Of a stretch of DNA of 64,000 nucleotides, positions 54,237 through 64,000 are shown one piece after another (the first letter of the stretch is position 1; every line of letters begins with the position of its first letter). Source of the DNA: Brachypterus glaber (Eukaryota; Arthropoda; Insecta; Coleoptera; Kateretidae); contig OY294051.1 in NCBI GenBank assembly GCA_958510825.1, positions 1,860,001 to 1,924,000 on the forward strand, read 5' to 3'. The notes under the pieces are model-generated. The model did not search any database. It was not told the origin of the DNA and saw only the letters and a list, made by a program, of their open reading frames with translations. The position numbers and the translations under genes are program-made.

Positions 54237-57200
54237 CTGAAGACAAAACAAAAATAAAAAATATTTATATACCAAGGGACTAAACTGTATGTTTTAGTCC
54301 CGCTGCATGAGTTTTTCCTGAGCGAGCGAGCGAGCGATAAAAAGCCACGTTTAGTCCTGAGGTATATACAGTATTTTTTGCACGACCAAACATAATTTAG
54401 GTATGTAGATAAAATAAAAATTAAAAACCATGCGTCTAAAATCGGGTGTTTCATTTCCAAACGTCAGTTCGAAAAAAAAAGGTTTTTTTGTTGTTTTAAT
54501 GAACCTAGACCTACAGGGAAAAGTATTATTTTGTTGGAAGCAGTATTTTACAGTGTATGAGGGACGTAATGTTAAAAAGAAACAAACACGCTGTATATTT
54601 AGTTAGGCTTTACCTGAGACCGCAGGGTTCCGACTCGGCCATGGAGACGATGTCGCGGGCTATCCGCTGCAGGAGTCCACACGGCAGCAGCACCTCGCCG
54701 CAGGCCAAATGACTACGTTTCGCCGAACGCAGTTCTTGCTCCAGTCTTTGTGCCAGAGAGGATATGATCGACAGACTGTCTGTGTCTTCTGATATGGAGG
54801 AGGATAATGAGTCAGTGTTCCAACCTGGAATAGGACGTTAAAGGATGTTTTAATATGAGACGAAACGTAGAACTTAACTAAAACCCATATAGCACACAAT
54901 ATCACCCGGATATCCTCTTAATGCCCTTTCAATGTCGCATGTTTTGGGACATTAGTCGTATATCCCAAGGATATCCCGAAAGGTATGTCCTGAGGATATA
55001 CTGCCCGTATATCCCAAGGATATAAGGTATGTCCTTCGTAAAGCCAAGGGATGTCCGGTGGATGTCTTTTCGGGATATTCCTGGGATATCCTACGATGGC
55101 TTTTCTTTCATTATTTATATTTACCGCGTTTTTCGTGACTTTAATGGCAGATGTTATTGTCGGTTTTTATTTATGTGTGTAAGTTTTTTCCACAGTTATT
55201 ATTAAATATTTATATTGTGTTTTTCTCTGTTGGACGATTTCGTGAGTATTACCCCTGCCTGAGGAAAAGAGAAAATACGTTTCGTAGATAAGTTACTAAT
55301 TATGTACAAATGTTCCCAACAACAGTGGCTATAGTATTGCTTTTATTATTTTTTTGTGAAACTATTAGTTCAAATTTAAACGAAAAACAAATATAAATTT
55401 ATTTTTTCACAAACTATTCCGTTTTTCGAAAAAAGAAAAAAATTGAAAATAAAAAATATATAGGTATATTTTTATTTTTTTACAAAAACTGTGTTTTCAT
55501 GCTTTAAGTAAACATCTACGTAATAAAGAGCGTGGACATGACAGTCCGGTTGGTAAAATATAGTTCAAAGTGTCTACTTTAAAATCAGGTATGTATTTCA
55601 TTCATAACTTTTTGTTTCTTTTTTGTTTCGTTTTTTTTCTTGATATGGCTTTTTTGTATCAATATTTAACACCGTAGAAAAGGCTGTACATTTTTTTTGT
55701 CAAAAACTACCCACTTTTTTATGAAAAAAGTGTAAATTCTTCTACAAGATTTCTAATATTTTTCATAAATCTCAGAAATCTTATCGAAAAGATCAAAAAT
55801 CCTAAATTTTATTCCAAAAATTTAAAAATTCAAATAATAAATGTATTTGGATTTAATATCAAAGATTTTGGCATCATATTTAATTATTGGCCGAATATGC
55901 CCCCCCCCCCACCGACGTTTCAATCTGCCCCCACCTCCCCTACATGTTCATATGTGTATCTCGGGAGTATGTTTCTACATGTTAGGTCGTCAACACCAGA
56001 TAGAATCACCTGATTGGAGGAGAAAGTATCTAACATAGGTATAATTTGCTGTATCTTAGGATATTATAAAGATATAAAAAAATACGTATGTAGGTAGTTA
56101 ATTAATTTGTTTTATTGCTATGATGAAATTATAAGTACAGTATATTTATTTATAAATAAATGCTTTTATACCGGTTCATCCACCTAAGACTAATCAATAG
56201 CTTGCTTGACATCGGTTTTACATCGGCACTTAGTGCTACTAAGAGTGCCGATGTATTGAAATCGTCGCCGAAAAGTCAAAATCTTTGACCACGTTTTTTT
56301 TTCACATTTCTCGACGTTTTGGACCATTCTGAGTCGAAATCAGTAAAAAAAATTTTTGCGTCTGTCTTTCTGTCTGTCTGTCTGGGTGTAAACTCTCTAA
56401 CTCCATTTCTACATGAGATATCGACTTTTTGGTTTGGATTAGATTTTGGGGGTAAACGATTGCGGGTAAGGGGCAAAAATAGGGTAAAACTCCTATTTTT
56501 AGCGTTTTTTTGTTTATAATTAAGGCAATTATTATTGTATCTGGTTAATTTAGCACTTATATAAAAGATAATTTTAAACTGGTCAAAAAATGTTATAAAC
56601 AACGTTTTCCTAAAACGCATTGTTTTCGAGATATTGGCGTTTAAAGCAGTAAAAGGTTTTTTTAGCATCTCACATATTAATAACCCGATTTCAAAAAATT
56701 ATATTTTAAATAAAAGCTCTTTTTAAGCCCTATAAAAAATGTTATATACAGTTTTTTGCTAGAATATAATGTTTTAAAGATACAGAATTTAAAATCAAAC
56801 AAAACACCTAGTTTGAAATTTGCAAACTAGATGGCTCTAGTGTACAATAGTGCCGATGTTTTGACAGGGTGCTTGCAACGTTTCATCTAGTTAGCATTAT
56901 AATATTCACAGTGCGTAAATGTGTTTCATGAATAAATAAATAAAAAGTTTTAAAAAGTCCGTCCGTCCGTCCGATGCAACGAACTAATAACTCTTGTCTC
57001 TAGAATATGCATTTCATTTGTAAAAACTGAAAAAAACGTAGCCAACATATACATTTGTCTGTCTTACTCGCACAGCTTTGTTCTAACAGAGACAACAATA
57101 ACAGTTACTGGTAATTGTTATTGTTCAGGCCTACTATTTGTTTACAAACAAACCGAGATGTTGGCGATACTTTATATTAACGGTATGCGTATTTTAGATG

Positions 57201-59039
57201 TCACGTTTTGTGTTTACACGATTGCTGCGTTCAAAAAAGTCATGGTGAGACCCATATAAGCGTCTGGCTTGTTTTTGCAAATAAAATGTCCAAAAATACT
57301 CACAAAAAGTACATTCCCGCGCTTTTATAAAATCAATCAAAACTAATCATATCAAAACGTCGATGAGGAACAGCGACATCTGTCAATCGAAACTGATCAT
57401 AGCGTTCTGTAGTGATTTGACAGCTTTCGATGAGTTTTGGTGTTTACATTGAACGCAGCCAATAATTCAAGAACGAATTATCTGACCGACTCGAAATTTT
57501 TAGGAAAAATCATGTTCCATGAAAGGAAGATCCTTATCGTTTTTAAAAAAAAATCTCAATTTTTTTTTCGGTAATTTTTCGTTTTTCGAAAAATGAAATA
57601 AAAAAAAATATTTTTTTTTAAAAAGAAAAAATAAAAAAATATAAACATTTTTCGATTTTCAAAAACAATTTCTTTGTAAAAAAAACTTGAATTTTTTGAA
57701 ACAAGGTCTACAGGTAAAGTGTACTTTTGTTGGCAGCCTTGTCTATTTGGAAAATGCAACAAACCATACACTGTGAATAGTATATAATGGAATGCATAGC
57801 ATTACATATCTTTACGGCTTGTTTCTGTATTCTTCACTACGCGTTTCAGCACGATAACTCAAGAAGGAATTATTCGATAGACTCAAAGTTTTGAGGAAAA
57901 ATCAAGTTCTATGAAAGGAAAATCCCTATTGTTTTTGAAAATATGAAATCCCCGCAAAAAACAAAAAAAGTTATGAGGGTTAAATTTTTTAAAGAATAAA
58001 AAATAGCAGACAGAAAAATTGTATTGGCGTATTTTTTTTCTGGATCTTGCAAGTTAAAAAATCTAATTTTATAATTTTTACTAAATAATGTTTGACCCCC
58101 TATTAAAGGCCCTTATCTCACTCTGATTTCTACGAAAAATTCTTCTTTACCTCACGTCAATTTTTACCCCAACCGAAAACTTTGGGTAAAACAGAAAGAA
58201 ATATTTTTGCGGACATTTTTTAAATGTAATAAGTCATTTTGTCAGATATGGCACAATTTTTTTGCAATATAAAACGGAAATAGTTAAGAAATTTTATACT
58301 AAAAGCCCAGAAGGGCTTTTATATGGCAAATTCCCCTTAAATTGAGGAGTGCCAATCGGGAAGTTAGCGATATCCCGGTAGGCCTATACAGCTGTGTACA
58401 GGCCTGCCACATAGGGTCCAACCAAATAAATCAATAGTGCATTAAAAGTGTAAACTTTTACGCCTATTTTAATATAAATCAAATTACAATTTTTTTTGAA
58501 AAAATACCTAATCAATTAACTAAAAATATTTTTAAATCCCTCTATCCAAAGGCCTAAGGCCCCCGTTGGGAGCAACAAACAGCATAAATGCTTTCCACAA
58601 GCTTAAATATATTTTTTTAATATACGGGTTAAGGGTAAATTATAAAAAAAATCATCCGAATAAACCCCCCTATTATAGGCCTACTAGGGGGTTTAAATTT
58701 ATTTATAATTTTTCTTGTACCTAGTATTTATAAATATTAAAAAAATATTTACAAAAAAAGATTTAGAATAAAATAGAAGATAAATCTAGATAGATAAGAA
58801 CTATCTTTAGATTATCGAAAATTAAAAAAATAAAAACAAAATAAATTCATCTACTTACTTGTTGAAACCGGCACAGGAGTGTCGGCGAAAACTGACTCAA
58901 TGATATCTGAGGACATGGTTTTCGAATTTTGATTTCCTAGATCTTCGGCCCTAGGAAATATTCCGGTTAATTTGCTAAAAACTGCCTGTAATTTGGAGTC
59001 TTTGTCCACCCTTTCTTCTTGAAAACTGCTTCGGAACAT
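54084..59039 (-). CDS. scyl: scylla/charybde/REDD1 (DDIT4) family gene, three exons, 3' end missing
   Basis: Coding exons on the minus strand are 58859-59039, 54614-54824 and 54084-54236, joined by GT-AG introns of 4,034 and 377 bases. The joined frame is continuous for 181 codons. The diagnostic REDD1 stretch SEPCGLRG spans the exon 2/3 junction, and STFELYLTL with W.FLPQF matches the following conserved region. Human REDD1 is 232 residues, so 30-50 residues are missing. Exon 3 ends in a strong donor (AG|GTAAGT), and a further exon is expected but not seen. The start is the first ATG, with an in-frame TGA three codons upstream. Family members respond to hypoxia and other stress and inhibit TORC1 through the TSC complex in the cytoplasm. 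scylla and charybde are fly paralogues; this could be the orthologue of either. Confidence 0.88.
54264..54475. repeat. Repeat P copy within intron 2
   Basis: AAGGGACTAAACTG, AGCGAGCGAGCGAGCG and GCACGACCAAACATAATTTA match 21317-21530. It starts 28 bases upstream of the exon 3 acceptor, so it takes up over half of the intron. Confidence 0.75.
54614..54824 (-). CDS. Exon 2 of the REDD1-like gene
   Basis: The acceptor is TATTCCAG|GTTGG and the donor CTCAG|GTAAAG. It encodes WNTDSLSSS, a serine/acidic linker, then the conserved helix ending DIVSMAESEPCGL. GC content is far above that of the introns. Confidence 0.92.
54882..55100. repeat. ACCCATATAGCACA element with GGATATCC motifs, in intron 1
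   Basis: It opens ACCCATATAGCACACAATAT, resembling the end of the element at 60473. The next 200 bases repeat GGATATCC, ATATCCC and GGGATAT many times. The right end is not clear. Confidence 0.5.
56221..56254. repeat. CATCGGCACT hairpin
   Basis: CATCGGCACT and AGTGCCGATG pair perfectly around a loop of about 13 bases. A further AGTGCCGATG occurs at 56849, so 56221-56858 may be one TIR element. Confidence 0.6.
56977..57196 (+). mobile_element. hAT-like MITE B, copy 4, right end lost
   Basis: Begins CAACGAACTAATAACTCTTG and follows 30965-31225 through GATGTTGGCGATACTTTATA. The right inverted end is missing, so no duplication can be tested. It lies in intron 1. Confidence 0.85.
58859..59039 (-). 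CDS. Exon 1 coding part of the REDD1-like gene
   Basis: 60 codons plus one base, starting MFRSSFQEERVDKDSKLQAV and ending with a serine-rich region. The donor is ACAA|GTAAGTAG. The trailing A joins GT of exon 2 to give serine. This N-terminal region is poorly conserved in the family. Confidence 0.88.
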
Positions 59040-59253
59040 CTTGGATCAGCTGTCAAACTTCACAGCTTGCTTACCATTCTTGAATTATGTTGATTTTTTA
59101 ATTAATTTGTACTAAAATGAATGGTTTTTGTTGGATTTCCTGGAGCCGTGATACACCGGGTGCCGGTCGACAAAGAACTCAGAGTCTATCAGCTGATCGA
59201 GCAGCTAACCCCGGCACTGGCTGTCGTTCGACCAATAGAGAACCGTTCTACAC

Positions 59254-59259
59254 TTTATA
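59254..59259 (-). promoter_or_regulatory. Candidate TATA box of the REDD1-like gene
   Basis: GGGTTTATAAAGTG on the minus strand, about 215 bases before the ATG, in a locally GC-rich stretch (59120-59300). A start site near 59225-59230 would give a 5' untranslated region of about 185-190 bases. The plus-strand open frame here (59121-59537) is probably a shadow. Confidence 0.5.
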
Positions 59260-59300
59260 AACCCTCGGCCTGGCAACAACCGTCAAAATCAGCTGTAACG

Positions 59301-60472
59301 ATTGAACAACATCGAGCTACGACATACCCTGTCTCTATCCGTCTCACTCAAACACCGGTTTACTTAATTTCCGATTATTCGCTCTTAAACCTAAAATACA
59401 CCTTTTTTATCAACAAAAACCTATTCCACACCTTTTCTAAAACACATGAAACCTTTAAATACACAATATTTTCACTTTTTTACCATACTTTTACGAAAAA
59501 AATCACTTTATTTGAAACATACACAAAGAACAAATAAACCGGCAATTTACAGGGTCAACTTTTGGACGTAAGTCGAATTGGCGACTGGTGTTTCATTCAG
59601 TCTATCTTTTTCCTTCCTCTATTTTAATGAATTTCAGTATATTATTTATTATTACTTTAATATTAACTAATATTATACAGACAGTTTAACACATCTGTTT
59701 TTTACAGCTGTTAATTGCATATGTTTATTATTTTTTTAAATATAAGGGTAGCTATTTTTGGCCAAATGGCCCAATAAAAGCCGGTTTTTGTTCCATAAAG
59801 ATTATCTTTTAAATGTTTACTGTTTTTGTGATTCATTTAAAAATAAGAAACATTACAAAGTATAGATAATTTGGAATAAATTTATTTATATCTATCATTT
59901 TGTGTTCATTTCGTTTTTTACAACATAAATCAAATGATTTTTACACAAAGAACCATTAAAGATTTTAAATTAGTTACTGTGGCGCCACCATACGGTTGCA
60001 TCTGTAATTTAATTACTTTTAAAAACAAGTTTTCTATTTATGTTAGCATAAATTACAATGTTTTCTGTTTTAGTGCTTGTTGTCACATCTAGTGATAAGT
60101 AGGTGAGTTAAATCTGTATTTTTAAGCCGCCATCTGTTATTAATTGAATGAAGCATTAGTTTTAAAATAAAGAAATTCACATTCAAATTATGTTATTTCA
60201 GATTTTCTAGATTACTATTACAGAACCGCCGCGGTGCGTCGCTAGATGGGGAGACACGACAACAGGCTTAGCCGGAGTTATTTTTCTTAAGAGGGCTTGA
60301 GGTATACAAAAAAAGTTAATATTTTTTGACACCTCGGACGAAAACATTTTTTTGTTGTAAAAATTAATAAAAAAAACTTTTTTATTATTTTATTTTTCCC
60401 GCGCAACTTGCGTGACGCAAGGTTAGTAAAAAAAAAATAAAAATTTGTTTTCCTTTATTTTACCCAGACAGC
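59301..60472. other. Upstream flank of the REDD1-like gene
   Basis: AT-rich, no gene. The 60407-60421 inverted repeat CTTGCGT-G-ACGCAAG contains a GCGTG, the core of HIF-type hypoxia elements, about 1.2 kb from the candidate start. Confidence 0.45.
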
Positions 60473-61103
60473 ACATGATATCTTAAAGACGTCTTTTTTA
60501 GATCTTAATTAAGGTTATCTTATGGACTTCTTTTTAGGGATGTTTAAAATATATCTGATTATGATGTATATAAGATGTCTTTTAAGTATCGGTACAAGAC
60601 GTCTTAACTTAAATACTCATCGCTAAAAATAAATTAACCACAATCAACTATTAAAAAAAATTACCTTTTTTTAAGATCTTTTTTTGATAAACAAAAAAAT
60701 TAATTTTTTTTTCATTTCTTTTTACGAAAAACAAAAAATTAAAAGAAAAAATCAAAAAAGAAATTTTCAAAAAAAAAAAAATTAAAAAAATAATTCACAT
60801 AGTTTTTAAGATCTTTTTTTTTTTGACAAACAAATTACCTCTCATTCTATATACGCTTTTTTATATAAATACGACCGTACCTAGCAACTTAAATGGGGGG
60901 GGGGGGGGTATTATGTTGTAAAGTCGCCTGTCAGTAAGGCGTCTTAAAAAAAAAATCTTAAAGACGTTACCTTTTGTAACATACGACGTCGTTAAGACGT
61001 CTTTAAGATCCATATACGGCAAAAACCGACGTTCTTAAGACGTCTTGAATGACGAGCTACGACATCTTTAAGACCTCTTTAAGTCATCTTTGTGCTTTCT
61101 GGG
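60473..61103. mobile_element. CCCAGA(C/A)AGCAC TIR element
   Basis: Ends CCCAGACAGCACATGATATC and GTCATCTTTGTGCTTTCTGGG, flanked by TA (60471-60472 and 61104-61105). Both sides carry many TCTTAAAGACGTC-like motifs. Non-coding. Confidence 0.75.
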
Positions 61104-61105
61104 TA

Positions 61106-61938
61106 CGTTTATCGACGTTTCCAGGGGCGTAACCAGGTCCAAATTTGGGGGGGGGGCTTGAGTCCCCTACATGTATGTATATGTAAAAAATATATGCGTA
61201 ATTTTACTTTTATAGTTTGATTAGGGGGGGGCTTAACAAAATTTGGGGGGGGGGACTTGCAATAAATTATTTAGATTTTTCAATTTAGTTTTTTGAATTT
61301 TTTTTTATTGTTTTTTCTTATTATTTTTGGAAATACAACAAAATTTCTCCAGCCAAAACTTCACGTACCTATCAAACAAAAATTTAATTTTGAAATATTT
61401 TTTTTTAAATAAAGTAAAAGTCAAAAATTAAATTTTTAATCATGTTTCGTATAGAAGTAACAGTATAACGAAAGTGAATAACGAGACAAAAATATTTTAT
61501 TTATTTGTTAAAAAATAGTTATTGTAAATAGGAGAAAGTCTAGTCAAATATGTAATTAATTTATCGATAGGATTATCCATACATCTATAGATATACCTAA
61601 TAATTGCTTTCCCATTTAGAAATTTTTCAAAATTTCGGAAAGCCTCGTGGAAAAATTTTAATTTTTTTTTGAGTATTTTTGCGTTTTATGAATTTTTATG
61701 TCGATATAAATCAATTTCGATCAACAAATAAATTTAACCCTGTAGAACCTGCGTGGGGGTCTGCTGGATCCTGTAAGCTGCCGTTTGGTGCACACAAGAG
61801 TTATATGTTGATTTTGAGCAGACACAATGATAAAATATAAAATATATAAATATGATGAAATCCCAAATTGTAAAAGTTTTAGAGTTGTGCATTCAACAAG
61901 CGATATATCCACGTATACTTGTGTTATAATATATTATA
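61106..61938. other. No gene seen; G-run patches
   Basis: CCAGGGGCGTAACCAGG at 61119 and runs of 8-10 G at 61148-61256 resemble ends of some hAT elements but no partner end was found. The rest is AT-rich. Confidence 0.4.
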
Positions 61939-61940
61939 TA

Positions 61941-62792
61941 CAGTGCGTGCATTAAGTCTGGAATCACCCGATTAACTTTTTAGTTACAAGTAAAACACAA
62001 AAACCCTCGGATAGGTCGATTTTTATTTTTAATTTTGCAAATTATGGTGTAATAAAAGTTATTAATATTTGCACCCCCTTGCACCCTCACCCCCCAACTT
62101 TTTTTTTCAAATAGCAACCTACCCCTTGTGACACTTCGTTGGAAAGGTAATTTAATAAGCTTTCCAACGGTGTATAATAAAGCCTAATTTGGTAAAGGGC
62201 TAATGATAAAATGCACAATTTAGTTTATTATAAAGACATGTAAAGTATAACTTTAGTTCACTATAAATGTTCAAATTGATGTCCTTCAGCTCTTTGACAG
62301 TGGACAGTAAAAAAACGGGATTAAAATCGATTAAATAGTAAACATAAAATTGGTCAATAAAAAGAAAAAAAATTGCATTTTTCAACAGGGTATAAAATAT
62401 TACAATAAGTTTAAAACAACCTTATTTAGATTCTCAGGAAGGTGCCAAGTAGGAAATAGGGCAATAATTACCATATTATGCGTAATATTTCACACTAACA
62501 ATGTTTAAATAAAACATGCGTTTTTTTCATAGACCCTTTAACAAATTATGCTTTATCATACATTGTTGGAAAGCTTATTAAATTACCTTTCCAATTATGT
62601 ATCACAAGGGGTAGGTTGCTATTTGAAAAAAAAAGTTGGGGGGTGAGGGTGCAAGGGGGTGCCAATTTTGATAACTTTTTTTAGACCAAAATTTGCAGAA
62701 TTAAAAATATAAATCGACCTGTCTGAGGATTTTTGTATTTTACTTGTAACTAAAAAGTTATTCGGGTGATTCCAGACTTAATGCACGCACTG
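61941..62792. mobile_element. CAGTGCGTGCATTAAGTC long-TIR element
   Basis: Inverted arms of about 230 bases begin CAGTGCGTGCATTAAGTCTG and end in the inverse. TA lies on both sides (61939-61940 and 62793-62794). Fits a Tc1/mariner-type non-autonomous element. The centre has no transposase. Confidence 0.88.
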
Positions 62793-62794
62793 TA

Positions 62795-63309
62795 TACTAT
62801 AGTATATATTACTTTCACGTGAGTCCTTAAGGCTTAAAAAATTAAGTATTTTTTTTAACTAAAACATCGGCAGTAGCTAAAAAGAAAACAAAAAAACCGT
62901 CGAAAAATGTTAACAAAAAATATACTATATATATACTGCTGCAAAACATTTGTTGTCTTCTGTATTGTGCGTGTCCAGTATTCTGTTTAATTTTGATTAC
63001 TCATACATCAATAAATATGGAGGGTATGTCCCTTAAAAAAGGGTTACTCATAATCTGCTCCATAATTATGTATATTTTATCTACCCCTTTAAATGCAAAT
63101 AGACAGGCCGGAATATGTAATAGTGTACGCACTGAGCATGCGAACCTAGTTTTTAGTGCACTCGAAGTGCACTGAAATAGGTTTGCTCGAGGTTAGTATA
63201 CTATTTTTTCTACGACCTAACACCTAAACATCCAAAAAACGCAAAAATTGTCTTAAAATTTATTTATTTTTTTACGTTTTGTGTTTGACGTTCACTCATT
63301 TTAGAATTT
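62795..63309. other. No gene seen
   Basis: A hairpin-rich patch at 63148-63166 (AGTGCACT-CGA-AGTGCACT) precedes TATTTTTTCTACGACC, which recalls the layout of repeat P. The open frame at 62993-63175 shows no domain. Confidence 0.45.
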
Positions 63310-64000
63310 AGCTGTACCCAAAAGCACCCATTCAGATAAACGGCCAAGCCATTAACTGGGAAAACCATGCCAAATACCTTGGCATTACTCTATCCAAAAA
63401 TCTTACGTGGGATCAGCACGTCAAAAATACCCTCCAAATAGCAAACATCCGCCTATCCAAACTCTACCCTCTTATAGGGAGAAAGAGCCCCCTATCAATT
63501 AAAAACAAACTTCTACTTTACAACCAAACTCTAAAGCCAGTACTCCTCTATGGAGCACCAGCCTGGAACAAAATCACCCTTAAAAAAACGCTCTCAGCCA
63601 AACTTCAGGCCTTCCAAAACAAGGTACTCAGAATATGCATTGATGCCCCCTGGTTCATGCGGAACAACCAAATTCACAGAGATCTCGACATGCCCCTCCT
63701 AAAAACGGAAATCATCCGATACAGTAAGTCTTTTATACAAGACAATTTAGACCACCCAAACCCCCTCATCTCAAATTTTCTAGATTACGATCACGAAATC
63801 CACTACACTTACAAAAAGATCAAAAATGTCCTCAACCAGTAATGGTGCCCACAAACACAGGACAGGTGCATCTCCAGCACCAGTGAACTAGTTTCACTCC
63901 CCCCACACCTCCCTCCAATCCCTACTCCATCCCCCCAAATCCCCCTCCCACCTTCCTCGTCGCAACACCCAAAAATTCATGACAGATGCAAATCAGCATC
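63310..64000 (+). mobile_element. 5'-truncated Jockey-type LINE, runs off the window
   Basis: Coding remnant 63317-63842 followed by an unusual C-rich 3' untranslated sequence. The element continues beyond position 64000, so its tail and target duplication are not visible. Confidence 0.82.
63317..63842 (+). pseudogene. Jockey-type reverse transcriptase C-terminal fragment
   Basis: The frame enters inside the protein. AKYLGITLSKNLTWDQHV, KLLLYNQTLKPVLLYGAPAW and LQAFQNKVLRICIDAPWFMR are hallmarks of the part following the catalytic YADD box in Jockey-clade reverse transcriptases. It ends at a stop (63840-63842) after NVLNQ, a plausible natural C-terminus. The frame is unbroken for 174 codons. 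Endonuclease and catalytic RT motifs are missing. Confidence 0.85.

Larger units (their letters stand above)
55101..58858. other. Remainder of intron 1
   Basis: AT-rich intron without recognisable coding sequence. It includes a short (CTGT)n tract (56360-56383) and the hairpin at 56221-56255. The core CAAGAACGAATTATC recurs at 57469 and 57869. Small palindromes lie near 58304-58323 (AAAAGCCC-AGAA-GGGCTTTT) and 58378-58408. Confidence 0.6.

Noticed and set aside
54855..54880. GACGAAACGTAG near exon 2 as a third hammerhead
   Set aside because: There is no CTGANGA box upstream within range and no stem II.
59121..59537. 138-codon plus-strand open frame near the REDD1-like promoter
   Set aside because: It runs opposite the 5' untranslated region and promoter of the gene, shows no domain, and its second half is low-complexity phenylalanine/threonine-rich sequence.

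Overview
The window is AT-rich, repeat-dense nuclear DNA from an arthropod, most likely an insect. The evidence is one spliced gene of the REDD1/scylla type, a Bel-Pao LTR retrotransposon, a Penelope-like element with a GIY-YIG domain, I-superfamily and Jockey-type LINE tails, a tRNA-derived SINE, and many short non-autonomous DNA transposons (hAT-, mariner-, piggyBac- and Harbinger-like by target-site duplication). The species cannot be named from the sequence. There are no bacterial-type operons, CRISPR arrays or rRNA genes, and no stand-alone tRNA gene was seen.

Layout. 1-3300: small inverted-repeat elements. 3301-8945: a complete Bel-Pao element with identical 168-bp LTRs, a 5-bp target duplication and one apparent single-base frameshift in reverse transcriptase. 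9-16 kb: MITEs, (CTGT)n tracts and a repeat that has inserted into its own copy. 16.4-18.8 kb: a Penelope-like element inside an older repeat, with a hammerhead-ribozyme motif in each of two inverted arms. 19-25 kb: hAT-like and pogo-like elements. 25.2-25.8 kb: a tRNA-headed SINE whose 3' end matches the LINE tail at 31.75 kb. 26-36 kb: MITEs, a foldback with a 32-bp minisatellite, LINE and TA-element insertions, and a second hammerhead motif in a 358-bp tandem repeat. 36-53 kb: piggyBac-like, hAT-like and mariner-like MITEs, a LINE fragment and long AT-rich stretches. 54.1-59.0 kb, minus strand: three coding exons of the scylla/charybde/REDD1 gene, with a candidate TATA box at 59254-59259. 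60-64 kb: two TIR elements and a 5'-truncated Jockey-type LINE running off the right edge.

The one host gene should encode a stress-induced inhibitor of TORC1 signalling. Its introns contain copies of repeat families found elsewhere in the window, and its last coding exon was not found. Nearly everything else is mobile DNA. Only the Bel-Pao element looks young and nearly intact; the rest are truncated or non-autonomous. Several insertions have exact target duplications, or empty sites preserved in paralogous repeats, so element boundaries can be set to the base.
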